The notes beneath the pieces are model-generated. The model was not told where the DNA came from. It saw nothing but the letters and a program-made list of their open reading frames with translations, and did not search any database. This document shows, piece by piece, positions 9,090 to 17,445 of a stretch of DNA of 42,280 nucleotides; positions within the stretch are counted from its first letter, which is position 1, and each line of letters starts with the position of its first letter. The stretch lies in the NCBI GenBank assembly GCA_002453155.1, contig DKGG01000048.1, positions 1-42,280 of the forward strand. The letters are read 5' to 3'. Both the position numbers and the translations under genes were made by a program. The DNA is from Bdellovibrionaceae bacterium UBA6776. Its GTDB lineage: Bacteria; Bdellovibrionota; Bdellovibrionia; Bdellovibrionales; UBA1609.

Positions 9090-10739
9090 ATGGAGAGTAA
9101 ATCCACTGGTTCAGATGTTGTTTCTAAAAATACTACATCTTATTACGACCTTTCACCTCGTGCAGTTTTTGCAACGATGGCTGGAGCTATGCTTGCTATG
9201 TTTATGGCATCTCTCGACCAGACCATCGTTGGGACTGCAATGCCAAGAATTGTATCTGAACTACATGGATTTGAACACTACTCCGGAGTATTCACCTCTT
9301 ACTTAATTGCTTCAACTGTGGTTTTACCCATTGCCGGGAAACTCAGTGATATTTATGGTCGAAAGTTTTTTCTCCTTCTAGGAATTATTTGGTTTGTGAT
9401 TGCCAGTGTTCTTTGTGGTGCCTCCCAAAGCATTATTCAGCTCATTGCATTTCGTGGGTTGCAAGGTATGGGAGCCGGAATTATGCAGGTTATGGTTTGG
9501 TCGGTTATTGCTGACCTATACCCTCCGGCCAAACGTGGACGAGTCATGGGCCTTATGGGGTCTGTTTTTGGTTTATCCAGTGTAATTGGTCCACTCATAG
9601 GTGGATATCTCACAGATGGTCCAGGTTGGCGTTATGCATTCTATGTCAATGTTCCCGTTGGAGCACTAGCTACATTTATTATGGTGCTTTTCTTTCCTCA
9701 TATTCGACCGAAGAAAGAAGAGGGATTTAAAATTGACTATGCAGGCTCTCTTGCTTTAGTCACAACCCTCGTGCCTTTTTTGCTAGGACTAAGCATGGAA
9801 GGCCCAGCCTACCCCTGGACCTCACCGACAATACTCTCACTTATGGCTATTAGCTTGGTCTCTGGTTTTATTTTTTTTCGAATCGAATCTACAGCAAGTC
9901 ACCCAATTCTACCGCTTCAACTCTTCTGTAATTCGGTTTTCTCAGTTTCCGTAGTTGCTGCCGCATTAAGTGCTGTTGCAATGTTTGGTGCAACTCTTTT
10001 TATCCCACTTTTCGTTCAATCAGTATTAGGATCAACTGCTACTGAAAGCGGAAAAATATTAATGCCTTTAACAATTTCTCTCGTTATAACTGCCACAATA
10101 TCTGGACATGCAATTTCAAAGTTTGGAAAATATAAACCTTTTGCTGTGCTTGGTATGGTTATTACGACCATTGGACTTTATTTAGTATCAATGATGAGCG
10201 TGACAACCACCTATGAAACAGTAATTACTAATGCAGTTATTCTAGGTATTGGGCTTGGAGCCGCAATGCCTGTATTCAGTGTTTCAGTCCAGAATGCCGT
10301 AAAACATCAACTTGTTGGCACAGCAACATCAACTCTACAGTTAATGCGAACTGTGGGTGGCTCTTTAGGGGTAGCTTTATTTGGCAGCATTTTGGCTAAC
10401 CAATTTGGCCCAAGTTTTCGTCAAGTGATTTCTCCTGAAGTTTTTTCAAAGATTCCTCAAACTATGCTTTCTCGCCTAAATAATCCACAAACATTTTTGG
10501 GGGCAGAGTCTTTCGATCAACTGGAGTCACTGTTTTCTCATGAGAACATAGTCAATAAGATGGAGTTTCTCGGCTCCGTTCAACAAGCTGCAAAAATAGC
10601 TCTCTCTAATTCTCTTCATCAGGTTTTTATTGTAGCTACGGGAATTATTTTTTTAGCAACCATGTTGACCCTTTTTCTAAGAGAAATTCCGCTACGAGAA
10701 ACTAATCATCCAGAAGAAGTTATGAAGGAGATCTTATGA
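9090..10739 (+). CDS. MFS multidrug exporter, DHA2 (14-TM, EmrB/QacA-like)
   Basis: 549-residue drug:proton antiporter. The start of TM1 carries LDQTIVGTAMPRI, motif A reads GKLSDIYGRK between TM2 and TM3, and motif C reads GLSSVIGPLIGGYLTD in TM5, all typical of 14-TM DHA2 exporters. Hydrophobic segments continue to near residue 535. ATG 9090 is preceded by AGGA; an upstream in-frame TTG at 9030 would overlap the sodB coding region and is not needed. It overlaps the FMN reductase gene by 4 bp, so the two are coupled in the TetR-controlled operon. Confidence 0.92.
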   Translation: MESKSTGSDVVSKNTTSYYDLSPRAVFATMAGAMLAMFMASLDQTIVGTAMPRIVSELHGFEHYSGVFTSYLIASTVVLPIAGKLSDIYGRKFFLLLGIIWFVIASVLCGASQSIIQLIAFRGLQGMGAGIMQVMVWSVIADLYPPAKRGRVMGLMGSVFGLSSVIGPLIGGYLTDGPGWRYAFYVNVPVGALATFIMVLFFPHIRPKKEEGFKIDYAGSLALVTTLVPFLLGLSMEGPAYPWTSPTILSLMAISLVSGFIFFRIESTASHPILPLQLFCNSVFSVSVVAAALSAVAMFGATLFIPLFVQSVLGSTATESGKILMPLTISLVITATISGHAISKFGKYKPFAVLGMVITTIGLYLVSMMSVTTTYETVITNAVILGIGLGAAMPVFSVSVQNAVKHQLVGTATSTLQLMRTVGGSLGVALFGSILANQFGPSFRQVISPEVFSKIPQTMLSRLNNPQTFLGAESFDQLESLFSHENIVNKMEFLGSVQQAAKIALSNSLHQVFIVATGIIFLATMLTLFLREIPLRETNHPEEVMKEIL

Positions 10740-11326
10740 ATTCAACATCAAATAAAAAAATTCGACTTGGATTAATCTATGGAAGTACGAGGAACGGGCG
10801 TTTTTGTGATATTGTTGCAAATTGGGCTGCAGAACAAATTCGGCTACGTTCAGAATTTGAACTAGATCTAATTGACCCTCTAAAGTTTGACCTACCAGCT
10901 CATTACACCAAAGAACCTCTGCCAGGAATTGTCTCTCTTAAAGAGAGAGTTGAGCAGGCTGATGCATTTCTTGTAGTTGTCCCAGAGTATAATCATAGTT
11001 TTCCCGCATCAATCAAGCACGTCATTGATCTTCTTTTTACGCCTTGGGCAGCAAAAGCTATTGGTGTTATTTCATATGGTGGACATTCAGGAGGCTTTAG
11101 AGCGACGGAACAGCTTCGGTTAGTTTTTGCAGAACTTCACGCAATAGTGATTCGAGAGTCCGTTGCATTTTCTGGGGCTAGGAATCTATTTGATGACAAA
11201 GGCAAACTCATTGAGCCAGAACGCTATTTGTCAACTATGAGTAAGCTCCTGGATCAATTATATTGGTGGTCAAGTGCTCTTATTGAAGCTCGCTCAAAAA
11301 CACCCTATCCGCCTGTGACGCCGTAA
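10736..11326 (+). CDS. NADPH-dependent FMN reductase-like flavoprotein
   Basis: 196-residue flavodoxin-fold reductase (FMN_red family). The FMN phosphate loop is GLIYGSTRNGRFCD, the family motif around the flavin is VVPEYNHSFPASIKHVIDLL, and a third loop is SYGGHSGGFRATEQLR. Such proteins reduce quinones, azo compounds or chromate, or supply reduced flavin. It is the last gene of the tetR operon, translationally coupled to the MFS exporter. Together with the superoxide dismutase it suggests defence against redox-cycling compounds. Confidence 0.88.
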   Translation: MNSTSNKKIRLGLIYGSTRNGRFCDIVANWAAEQIRLRSEFELDLIDPLKFDLPAHYTKEPLPGIVSLKERVEQADAFLVVVPEYNHSFPASIKHVIDLLFTPWAAKAIGVISYGGHSGGFRATEQLRLVFAELHAIVIRESVAFSGARNLFDDKGKLIEPERYLSTMSKLLDQLYWWSSALIEARSKTPYPPVTP

Positions 11327-12052
11327 GTTCCTAAAAGTAAAACTTAACTGGGGGAGGGTACCTGTTAGATAAATGACTCAATTCAAAGCTATTGGCTCTT
11401 CGCAATTTTTTTCAAAAAAAATTCTATTTCATAGGTCATTTCAGACCAAAACCAATTCAAAACTCTTTTACTCAACTTTTAAAAATCTAAGCAATATCAA
11501 AAGCTTAAAACCTGACCATTTAAGTCTGGTTTAAAAAACAGAATATTACTCAAAGTACTTGAAATTACTCAATAATTTCAGGCTATTGGCCATCCTTGAT
11601 TTTAGTCTAGCAAATTTGGTTCAATTTAATAAGTCCATATCTATCAGATATCATTGGGGATTTTTTACTTTGGTAGACGCACAGGACTTAAAATCCTGGG
11701 TCCCTCACCGGACGTGCCAGTTCAAGTCTGGCCCGGGGCACCATTTAAATAGCTGATCTCAGATATCCGATAAAATTTACTTAGAGTGTTAAGTCTTGTG
11801 TCACTTTGGGACCGAATAAAAAATTCCTGGTGTTAAATGGCCCTATCAATTCCCAGTCGACATAACGGTTGGTTGTGCAGCTAGAGCTTGTCTGGCGAGG
11901 CTATCTCGGCTTTTTCCGTATTCTAAACCGAAACCCATGAAAAGGTTTGAGCAATTTATCGCGAGATTTTCAAATCTGACGCCAAAATGACTCCAATCGG
12001 ATCTGGCACAAGCCTTGCTGAAGGTAAATCATCTGAACAGGAATGGGGAAAA
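11327..12052 (+). other. intergenic region carrying a tRNA-Leu fragment
   Basis: About 725 bp without a convincing protein gene. It begins after the efflux operon and contains AT-rich sequence, a possible weak hairpin at about 11510-11540 (stem AACC, then GAC pairing GTC, then GGTT), the partial tRNA-Leu at 11670-11743, and a perfect 6+6 palindrome (AGATTT-TC-AAATCT) at 11964-11977 upstream of the next operon. The 65-codon frame over the tRNA fragment is not believable. Confidence 0.6.
11670..11743 (+). pseudogene. 3' portion of a tRNA-Leu(UAA) gene, att-like copy 1
   Basis: The sequence reads from the D-loop (GGTAGACGCA) through an anticodon arm CAGGA-CTTAAAA-TCCTG (anticodon TAA), a long variable arm, a T arm GCCAG-TTCAAGT-CTGGC, and the acceptor 3' strand CCGGGGC-A-CCA. 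The 5' acceptor strand (expected GCCCCGG) and the first half of the D arm are missing; upstream is unrelated AT-rich sequence. It cannot be a working tRNA. Its last 57 bases (11687-11743) recur perfectly at 17446-17502. Such 3' fragments are the usual scar of integrative elements that insert into tRNA genes. Confidence 0.85.
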
Positions 12053-12337
12053 ATGAAAAGTTTAAATAAAATTTTGGTGGTGCTGTTGGCGAGTTTGCCC
12101 ATCGCAGGAATCAAGCGTCAAAGTGACAATTCATCGAACGGAAGTGGCAATCTATTGATCTTTCAAGATGAAGACCTGGTCGCGGAAATCTCTCGCCAAA
12201 CCGGTTTGACATCTCATGAGTCTGAACATCTCTTGAAATCGCTAAATCGCGAACAAAAGGAAATCCTATATAAGAGTTTGAAGGAGAAGCCTTTTCGTCT
12301 GAGCAGTTCCAAAATGCTTCCTATTATGGAAGTTTGA
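12053..12337 (+). CDS. small exported protein of unknown family, candidate substrate of the downstream radical SAM enzyme
   Basis: 94 residues from ATG 12053, chosen because GGGGAA precedes it and it gives a clean signal sequence (KILVVLLASLPIAG); an upstream in-frame ATG at 11987 lacks these. After the signal comes a Ser/Asn/Gly-rich stretch (SDNSSNGSGN), then a helical region (DLVAEISRQTGL, LLKSLNREQKEILYKSLKE), then a short tail (SSSKMLPIMEV). It has no cysteine. I recognise no family. It is the first gene of the rSAM-GNAT-SBP-kinase operon and its stop codon lies 5 bp before the rSAM start. That position and size would fit a modified peptide precursor or an exported partner; this is inference. 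Confidence 0.6.
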   Translation: MKSLNKILVVLLASLPIAGIKRQSDNSSNGSGNLLIFQDEDLVAEISRQTGLTSHESEHLLKSLNREQKEILYKSLKEKPFRLSSSKMLPIMEV

Positions 12338-12342
12338 AGAGT

Positions 12343-13218
12343 ATGAACTTTACTTTGAATTTAGGATATAAATGCAACTACGAGTGTTCGCACTGTTGCA
12401 ACAATTCTGGTCCCAATAGAAAAGAACGTCTCTCTAAGAACGATATTTTAGAGATATGCGATTATATCGCTAGGGAAAAGCCAAAATGGATATCATTTCT
12501 AGGGGGCGAACCTACCCTATACATCAACCAGATATCAATTTTGTTGGATAGGATATTGGCATTCAAGGCACCCTCTAAGGTCTCTATAACCACGAATGGA
12601 TGGTTTTTTTTAAAGGATACCATTCACACAAAGTATATATTGAGACAGTTGGAGCGCGTAAACAGAATTCAAGTTTCAATTGATCGATATCATCCAAACG
12701 CCGAAATGTTAATTTCCAATCTGCAGAACAGAGCGGATGATTGTAATCTTTCATCTAAAATTGAAATTGTATCTGTATGGTCCAATGCCGAAGATTTGAT
12801 TTGGCTCGCAAAAATCAATTTAAAATTAAGAAAGTACAAAATCAGTATACAAGAGGGCGCGCCATCAGGAAGAGCAAAGATATCTAAAAATTATTTGAAA
12901 AGAGAAATTCCTCGTCCTCAGTTGCAGAACATGGCGTGTCCAAACTTAACCCAGGTCGCATATCATCCAAATACTGGATTTACGAAATGTTGCGGGCCAT
13001 TGGCGAACAAAGCTTCGTTGAAAAAAATAATTGGATCTGAAAAATATCGAAATTTTGTGAATTTGAGATTTACTCGAAATATAGAAAGAAAAAAATTATC
13101 GGAGTTGGCATCTGAATATAATGTGGACTTGTCGAATGAGACGTTCTCGCATCCGTGCGAGGCATGTGAATATATCTTTTCGAAATGTGTAACTGACAAA
13201 TTGATGGAGGTTGTTTAG
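12343..13218 (+). CDS. radical SAM protein with C-terminal SPASM-like cysteines
   Basis: About 291 residues. The S-adenosylmethionine/4Fe-4S motif CxxxCxxC is at Cys11, Cys15 and Cys18 (KCNYECSHCC). It is followed by the SAM-binding motif FLGGEPTLY and a strand ending SITTNGWFF. The C-terminal third has further cysteines (MACPNL, TKCCGP, HPCEACEY, FSKCV), a pattern like the auxiliary-cluster SPASM/Twitch domains of peptide-modifying enzymes. ATG 12343 is preferred, with GGAAG 10 bp upstream; a TTG at 12334 overlapping the previous stop is the alternative. The next gene (GNAT) starts directly at the end of this one. The likely role is radical modification of a peptide or small molecule, with the 94-residue neighbour the obvious candidate substrate. 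Confidence 0.88.
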   Translation: MNFTLNLGYKCNYECSHCCNNSGPNRKERLSKNDILEICDYIAREKPKWISFLGGEPTLYINQISILLDRILAFKAPSKVSITTNGWFFLKDTIHTKYILRQLERVNRIQVSIDRYHPNAEMLISNLQNRADDCNLSSKIEIVSVWSNAEDLIWLAKINLKLRKYKISIQEGAPSGRAKISKNYLKREIPRPQLQNMACPNLTQVAYHPNTGFTKCCGPLANKASLKKIIGSEKYRNFVNLRFTRNIERKKLSELASEYNVDLSNETFSHPCEACEYIFSKCVTDKLMEVV

Positions 13219-13851
13219 GTGAGTTTTTTAAAAGGAATATCCGAAATTGAAATAAGTGATATCGAAAAAGCTGATGGCCGGAAAATTCACTTTTCAAATG
13301 CGGATTTGAAAATGACGGAACTAAACCCTGCTATTGAGGACAAATATTTTCCTCAATTTACTTATTTGGGAAAATCTTCGTTTTTGGAGAACTACCTAGG
13401 TTCGTTGAATAGAGACCCAAAGGTTACCAAGATGCCCAAAGAGGTTGCATATGTTCTTGGCCCGGAAACATGTGAAAAGTATTTTATTAAAAAGTGGGAG
13501 GAAAAGCTCGGCCCCAATATCGCAAAAATGTTTAGAGACGCGTGTGCAAAAGTCTTTGATGAAGATAATTCCATTTTTTTTGAAGTTGATGGTGTTCCGA
13601 TCGGAGGTGTTTGTATCCAGAAGGAGGATTTCTGCGAGTTTCCCAAGTTGGATATAATTAGGTGGGTGTGGGTGGAGCAGAATTTGCCTATTGAGATTAA
13701 GCTTGGCGTTCACGCTGCGATCACGGAGGGAATATTGGGAATGGTTGGGGAAAATGTTGCGGGAGGAATATTTAGTCACAATATCCCGTCCATCAAGATT
13801 GCTGAAAAGTTGGGATTTAGAATTAGATGCGCTACATTTTTGCCTTATTAG
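13219..13851 (+). CDS. GNAT-like acyltransferase
   Basis: 210 residues with a GTG start preceded by TGGAGG at 8 bp. The C-terminal half looks like a GNAT fold: a central strand (SIFFEVDGVPIGGVCI), a strand of charged and aromatic residues (LDIIRWVWVEQN), and the family-typical ending SHNIPSIKIAEKLGFRI. The acetyl-CoA pyrophosphate loop is not textbook, so catalytic activity is not certain. There is no membrane segment; it is cytoplasmic. It lies in the middle of the rSAM operon and overlaps the solute-binding-protein gene by 25 bp. It may acylate the same product the radical SAM enzyme acts on. Confidence 0.65.
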   Translation: MSFLKGISEIEISDIEKADGRKIHFSNADLKMTELNPAIEDKYFPQFTYLGKSSFLENYLGSLNRDPKVTKMPKEVAYVLGPETCEKYFIKKWEEKLGPNIAKMFRDACAKVFDEDNSIFFEVDGVPIGGVCIQKEDFCEFPKLDIIRWVWVEQNLPIEIKLGVHAAITEGILGMVGENVAGGIFSHNIPSIKIAEKLGFRIRCATFLPY

Positions 13852-15200
13852 GGTTTCTTTCTCTATCTAGCTTTGCTCCTGAATTTGATGATACTTGGGA
13901 TGTTTTTCTTATGGGCATTCCAAAAGAAGTATCAATAAGGCAGTCCCACATTAATTCGGTTAAATATATTTTAAAACAGACTCATAGGCCAATACTCATA
14001 AGAAAACATGATTCCACATTTACTTCAGAGATACTGAGCTCTTGGGAACGATCTCCAAGTCAAAAGGAGTTCAATTTTTGTTTGCGACCCGGCCTCCATT
14101 TTCCAAATGGAAAATTGTATTCGGTTCATCGATTACGGCAGGATATTGAAACGATAATCAAACTTAAAAAAAATATCCAATTCGAAGTAAAGAGACAGTC
14201 TAATTGTTTGCACTTTAAGTTATCGGCACCCATTCCAAATTTGCCAAACGAGCTTTCTAAATTGAAAAATGCTCCGACGGAGCCATCTTTCATTGGGAAT
14301 TTCGAAGAAGGGCTAGGAGAATTTAGGTATGTGCAAAGCTCTCCAAATGAAATAGAGCTTGAGAGAATTCGTCATTCAGATTCAGGTTTCAACAGGATAA
14401 AATTCCATGATTTTGAATCCTCAAAGGATAATATCGACTGGTTCAGTGTTGAAGATTTTAATCGGATCTCGATTGAATTAATTCCAGATGAAATTAAAAA
14501 GGAATACCTTCGCTATTCAGTCTCTCTACTTCAGACCGCTATTTTAATGATAAATCTTCAGAGCATAGATGATCGACAAAAAATATATGGTTGTTTGGAT
14601 GTAAAGAAGTTTCGCAAAGCATTCTCTCCGGGGCAAGAAGAATTCTCCGATACTCACACTGTGATTCCTTCAGGATTGGGCGGCAGGCGTATTCATATGC
14701 CCAATCGCAATTGCAAAGGATCATTCTCTGATTTGTCTCACGCAATAACGTTTTTGAATTGGAAAGTTTCAAGCTCAGATGAACTTCGAACGTTCTTCAA
14801 GAGATTTGGTGCTGGGAAAATTAAAGTTAAGGACATTTCTGCAGGTGAACTCGCCATGCTCGGGCAATCCCGGTCAAAGGATTTTGATCTGATGGTCGTA
14901 GGTGTCTCTGCGGATGATGCCAGTGCGATCGAGTTGTATGAGTCGATCTTTGTTGACAATCATGGGATGTTTCGAGAGGTCCCAATGAAAATCCGACAGC
15001 TTGTAAGACAGCTCAAAGTAGGTTCGCCCAAGGCTAAAGAAAACTCTTTGGTGGAGCTTGAAATAGAGATTGCTCGTCAAGCCCTAATCCTCCCAATTTT
15101 CGAAACTTCTAGGGATATCTACTATCCAAAGCGAGTGGATCGAATAACATTTGGAAGACAATTTTTGGAAATACCTTTGGTGGAGGACTTAAAGTTGTGA
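13827..15200 (+). CDS. orphan SBP_bac_5-type extracytoplasmic solute-binding protein
   Basis: 457 residues with a signal peptide (MRYIFALLGFLSLSSFA). Features of family 5 peptide-binding proteins are visible: an early FCLRPGLHFPNGKLYSVHRL (the usual 'LR.gv.F.dG...t..dv' region), the strand LMINLQSIDDRQKIYGCLDV, and a C-terminal FDLMVVGVSADDAS region. No ABC permease or ATPase gene is near, so it is unlikely to serve only import. It overlaps the GNAT gene by 25 bp and the histidine-kinase gene by 4 bp. Peptide sensing upstream of that kinase is a reasonable inference. It resembles the binding protein at 20470-22032 in layout, but identity is low. Confidence 0.75.
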   Translation: MRYIFALLGFLSLSSFAPEFDDTWDVFLMGIPKEVSIRQSHINSVKYILKQTHRPILIRKHDSTFTSEILSSWERSPSQKEFNFCLRPGLHFPNGKLYSVHRLRQDIETIIKLKKNIQFEVKRQSNCLHFKLSAPIPNLPNELSKLKNAPTEPSFIGNFEEGLGEFRYVQSSPNEIELERIRHSDSGFNRIKFHDFESSKDNIDWFSVEDFNRISIELIPDEIKKEYLRYSVSLLQTAILMINLQSIDDRQKIYGCLDVKKFRKAFSPGQEEFSDTHTVIPSGLGGRRIHMPNRNCKGSFSDLSHAITFLNWKVSSSDELRTFFKRFGAGKIKVKDISAGELAMLGQSRSKDFDLMVVGVSADDASAIELYESIFVDNHGMFREVPMKIRQLVRQLKVGSPKAKENSLVELEIEIARQALILPIFETSRDIYYPKRVDRITFGRQFLEIPLVEDLKL

Positions 15201-16540
15201 AGTCTCTGAGGTATTTTGTTAAATTTGGATTCAAGAGAAATATTCTCGTTGTTCTTGGGATCTTTATTGTTTTCCTTGTTTTTGATTCGATTCTCACGTC
15301 GGTGAAGACAGTTTCCCAGATTGAATCGGACTCGTTGGCACAAGTTGATAGTCTAGTTGTCGAGATAAACAATAGTAATGTTTCGGGTTTTTTAGATTTG
15401 CTGGCCTCATCAATGCTAAAGAATGGCATTGTTAATTTAAATATTTATACAGACGCATTTGGTGATTTTAAGAATTTTTCAATTGGTGAACATTTCAATT
15501 TAAATGGACTCTTGGTTGAGAAGAGATTTTTGCTTCGTTCTAATGGCTTCGATCTAGGAGAAGTCACCTATGATTTAGATTTGCTCTCTATTTTCCGTGA
15601 ATCGTTTAGGGAAAATCTAATGGTTCTTCTGCCACTGTGCTTGGTTGCTTTAGGATTATTGTTGTTTAGTAATTCCACGTTTATTGGCGCCTTTCACGAA
15701 ATAGAGCGGGTTTTGGAAAGGTCCTTTTCGGCCAAGAATGATTTAGATATGGAATCCTCTTATTTTCAAGACAGCAAGGATGCTCCTGAATTTGCTAAAG
15801 TATTTGGAGATCGAATTATTCGTTTGGTAAGAGACAGGTCTGAAAAAGAGAGGCAGTTAATTTCCAAGGAGACCTTATTTTTGCTAAGTCGGCAGGTCGC
15901 CCATGATATTAGATCGCCTTTAATGCTCTTGAATACGATTTCTAAAAAAACCGGTTTTGAATCGTCTAAGGATCAGATTTTGTTTGAGTCTGCGATTGAT
16001 CAAATTCAGGGGATCGCATCAGGGCTCCTTACAAGCAGTCGAAGTAAATTTGTCGCTTCAAGCGCTACTGAGGTGGAGAATGATGTGTCTATTGATGATA
16101 ATTCTAAGTCATTTGACGTGGGCGCAGTATCTAAGGCTGCCGTAGAAGAATGGGAGCTTATAAATAGTGGGTGGAATGTTGATTTTACAGATGATTCATC
16201 GTCTGCAAGAGCTATTGGTTGTGAGGTTGGATTTCGGAGAGTGTTAACGAATTTATTGAACAACAGTATGGAAGCGAGTCTCGAGTTTAGATTAATCGCT
16301 ATGGAGATTGTCCAAGGGAATGATTACGTAGAGATAATTTTAAGGGATAGGGGTTGTGGTATTCCTCAAGAGTATATTCAAAAAGTTCTTTGTGGATATT
16401 CTTTCGGGAAGTCAGAAGGCAACGGATTGGGTCTTCCATTTGTTAAACGCACGATTGAATCATGGGGTGGACGCATCAATGTCTTTTCAGAAAAGGGAAG
16501 AGGGACCACCATTAGTTTAAAGCTCAAGAGGTGTGTTTAG
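15197..16540 (+). CDS. sensor histidine kinase
   Basis: 447 residues from a GTG start overlapping the previous stop codon (GTGA). TM1 is around residues 12-32; then a periplasmic sensor region of about 100 residues, and TM2 around 138-158 (LMVLLPLCLVALGLLLF). The phospho-acceptor His is at 236 in AHDIRSPLMLLN. The ATPase domain has the N box NLLNNSMEA, G1 RDRGCGIPQEYI and G2 GNGLGLPFVKRTI, followed by GRGTTISLKL. No response regulator gene lies in this window. As the last gene of the operon it probably reads out binding by the preceding solute-binding protein. Confidence 0.92.
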   Translation: MKSLRYFVKFGFKRNILVVLGIFIVFLVFDSILTSVKTVSQIESDSLAQVDSLVVEINNSNVSGFLDLLASSMLKNGIVNLNIYTDAFGDFKNFSIGEHFNLNGLLVEKRFLLRSNGFDLGEVTYDLDLLSIFRESFRENLMVLLPLCLVALGLLLFSNSTFIGAFHEIERVLERSFSAKNDLDMESSYFQDSKDAPEFAKVFGDRIIRLVRDRSEKERQLISKETLFLLSRQVAHDIRSPLMLLNTISKKTGFESSKDQILFESAIDQIQGIASGLLTSSRSKFVASSATEVENDVSIDDNSKSFDVGAVSKAAVEEWELINSGWNVDFTDDSSSARAIGCEVGFRRVLTNLLNNSMEASLEFRLIAMEIVQGNDYVEIILRDRGCGIPQEYIQKVLCGYSFGKSEGNGLGLPFVKRTIESWGGRINVFSEKGRGTTISLKLKRCV

Positions 16541-16543
16541 TTT

Positions 16544-16626
16544 AGTGGACGTGGTTGGCAGATTTGCACTATTCACTTGGACGCATCATCCTGAATCGCA
16601 AGTCTAAGTTCAAAATCCAATTTTAA
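16544..16626 (+). repeat. 83-bp repeat, copy A
   Basis: 83 bp with 7 mismatches to copy B at 23006-23088, about 92% identity by hand alignment. It begins 4 bp after the histidine-kinase stop and runs into the last codons of the higA-like gene on the other strand. In one forward frame it reads WTWLADLHYSLGRIILNRK and on to a TAA that ends the repeat, so it may be the 3' end of a lost gene. Confidence 0.85.
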
Positions 16627-16898
16627 GCCACCTTCAGTGGAATTTTATTTTCAAGCGCTACGATAATTTTAACCAATAGCTCAATAGAAAGACTGTTCTC
16701 TCCAAGATTTGAGATGCGAGTGATCCTGGCTCGGGAAGTCCCAACCTTTTCAGCAATAGCTTCATGGGTGAGTTTAGAATTTTGAATACTTTTTGCGGCG
16801 AGTTGATATAGTTTGGATTTCAATTCCATGACCACAGCATCAACTTCACTAAGGCCCAAATCTTTGGCCAAGGCTTTTGCTTCTTTACTGAGTTTCAT
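16623..16898 (-). CDS. HigA-like antitoxin (XRE-type helix-turn-helix)
   Basis: 91-residue DNA-binding antitoxin. The helix-turn-helix is at about residues 42-66 (THEAIAEKVGTSRARITRISN), followed by the family-typical ENSLSIELLVKIIVALENK. It is the second gene of a toxin-first pair, overlapping the toxin gene by 14 bp, as in HigBA systems. It probably represses the pair by binding the palindrome at 17227-17242. The pair sits between the two accessory cassettes and may stabilise the region. Confidence 0.85.
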   Translation of the reverse strand: MKLSKEAKALAKDLGLSEVDAVVMELKSKLYQLAAKSIQNSKLTHEAIAEKVGTSRARITRISNLGENSLSIELLVKIIVALENKIPLKVA

Positions 16899-17217
16899 CG
16901 ATCAGTCTCCTTAATCTTTTTTTAGCGGTATCTATTTCTTTTGGTGGAGTCTTTTGAGTTTTCTTTGTAAAGGCGTGAGGAATAAGAATTTTTCCTCTAT
17001 CAAAGAGAACATAAAACACCCGATAAATACCGGCACCATCTTTAATTCGCAGTTCAAAGGCCGATGAGTGAACTTGCTTCATCGGTTTTGATTGCGGCAT
17101 TCCAAGGTTTCTACCTTGTTGAAGAATCATAAGGAGAGCGCCAATTTCTTTGCGGACATCTTCAGAAAATGCGCGTACAGTGTTCTTAGCTGACTTATTC
17201 CAGATGACCTTCGTCAC
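16885..17217 (-). CDS. HigB-like toxin (phage-derived Gp49-like/RelE superfamily)
   Basis: 110 residues, predicted ribosome-dependent mRNA endonuclease toxin. Motifs are VIWNKSAKNTVRAFSEDVRKEIGALL, then MKQVHSSAFELRIKDGAGIYRVFYV, then GKILIPHAFTKKTQKTPPKEI, which fit the Gp49-like HigB family. The start is GTG at 17217 with no clear ribosome site. It is followed by the antitoxin gene with a 14-bp overlap. Confidence 0.88.
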   Translation of the reverse strand: MTKVIWNKSAKNTVRAFSEDVRKEIGALLMILQQGRNLGMPQSKPMKQVHSSAFELRIKDGAGIYRVFYVLFDRGKILIPHAFTKKTQKTPPKEIDTAKKRLRRLIDETQ

Positions 17218-17226
17218 AAATCTACT

Positions 17227-17242
17227 GTGCTAAAAATAGCAC
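17227..17242. promoter_or_regulatory. palindrome upstream of the HigBA pair, candidate operator
   Basis: Perfect inverted repeat GTGCTA-AAAA-TAGCAC, 10 bp upstream of the toxin start. On the leftward strand TTGACT lies just upstream of it. Position and symmetry fit autoregulation by the antitoxin. Confidence 0.45.
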
Positions 17243-17445
17243 CTAAAGTCAAGAGGAAATTAGCTCAACAACAATCGCATCACTGGAGCATCGGCTGTAG
17301 CCGAAAACTTCCTAAAACTACCCCCGAGAGCGAAATTGAAAGTCTTGGGGTCAGTTCGGTTGAATGACTAACGGCTCTGATTTTTTTAAGTCATTTTAAC
17401 CATTTGGAAGGCTGAATTTTAGACGCACGATCCATTAGGGCAGGG

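Noticed and set aside
11500..11545. Terminator after the efflux operon
   Set aside because: The hairpin (AACC/GGTT with GAC/GTC) is interrupted by a mismatch and not followed by a T run on either strand.
11670..11743. Complete tRNA-Leu gene
   Set aside because: The 3' two thirds fold well, but no GCCCCGG acceptor strand exists upstream, so it is a fragment.
11559..11756. 65-codon forward frame
   Set aside because: It runs through the tRNA-Leu fragment, has no ribosome site and shows no protein-like composition.
13396..13779. 127-codon reverse frame inside the GNAT-like gene
   Set aside because: Antisense to a well-supported operon gene, with no ribosome site or recognisable domain.
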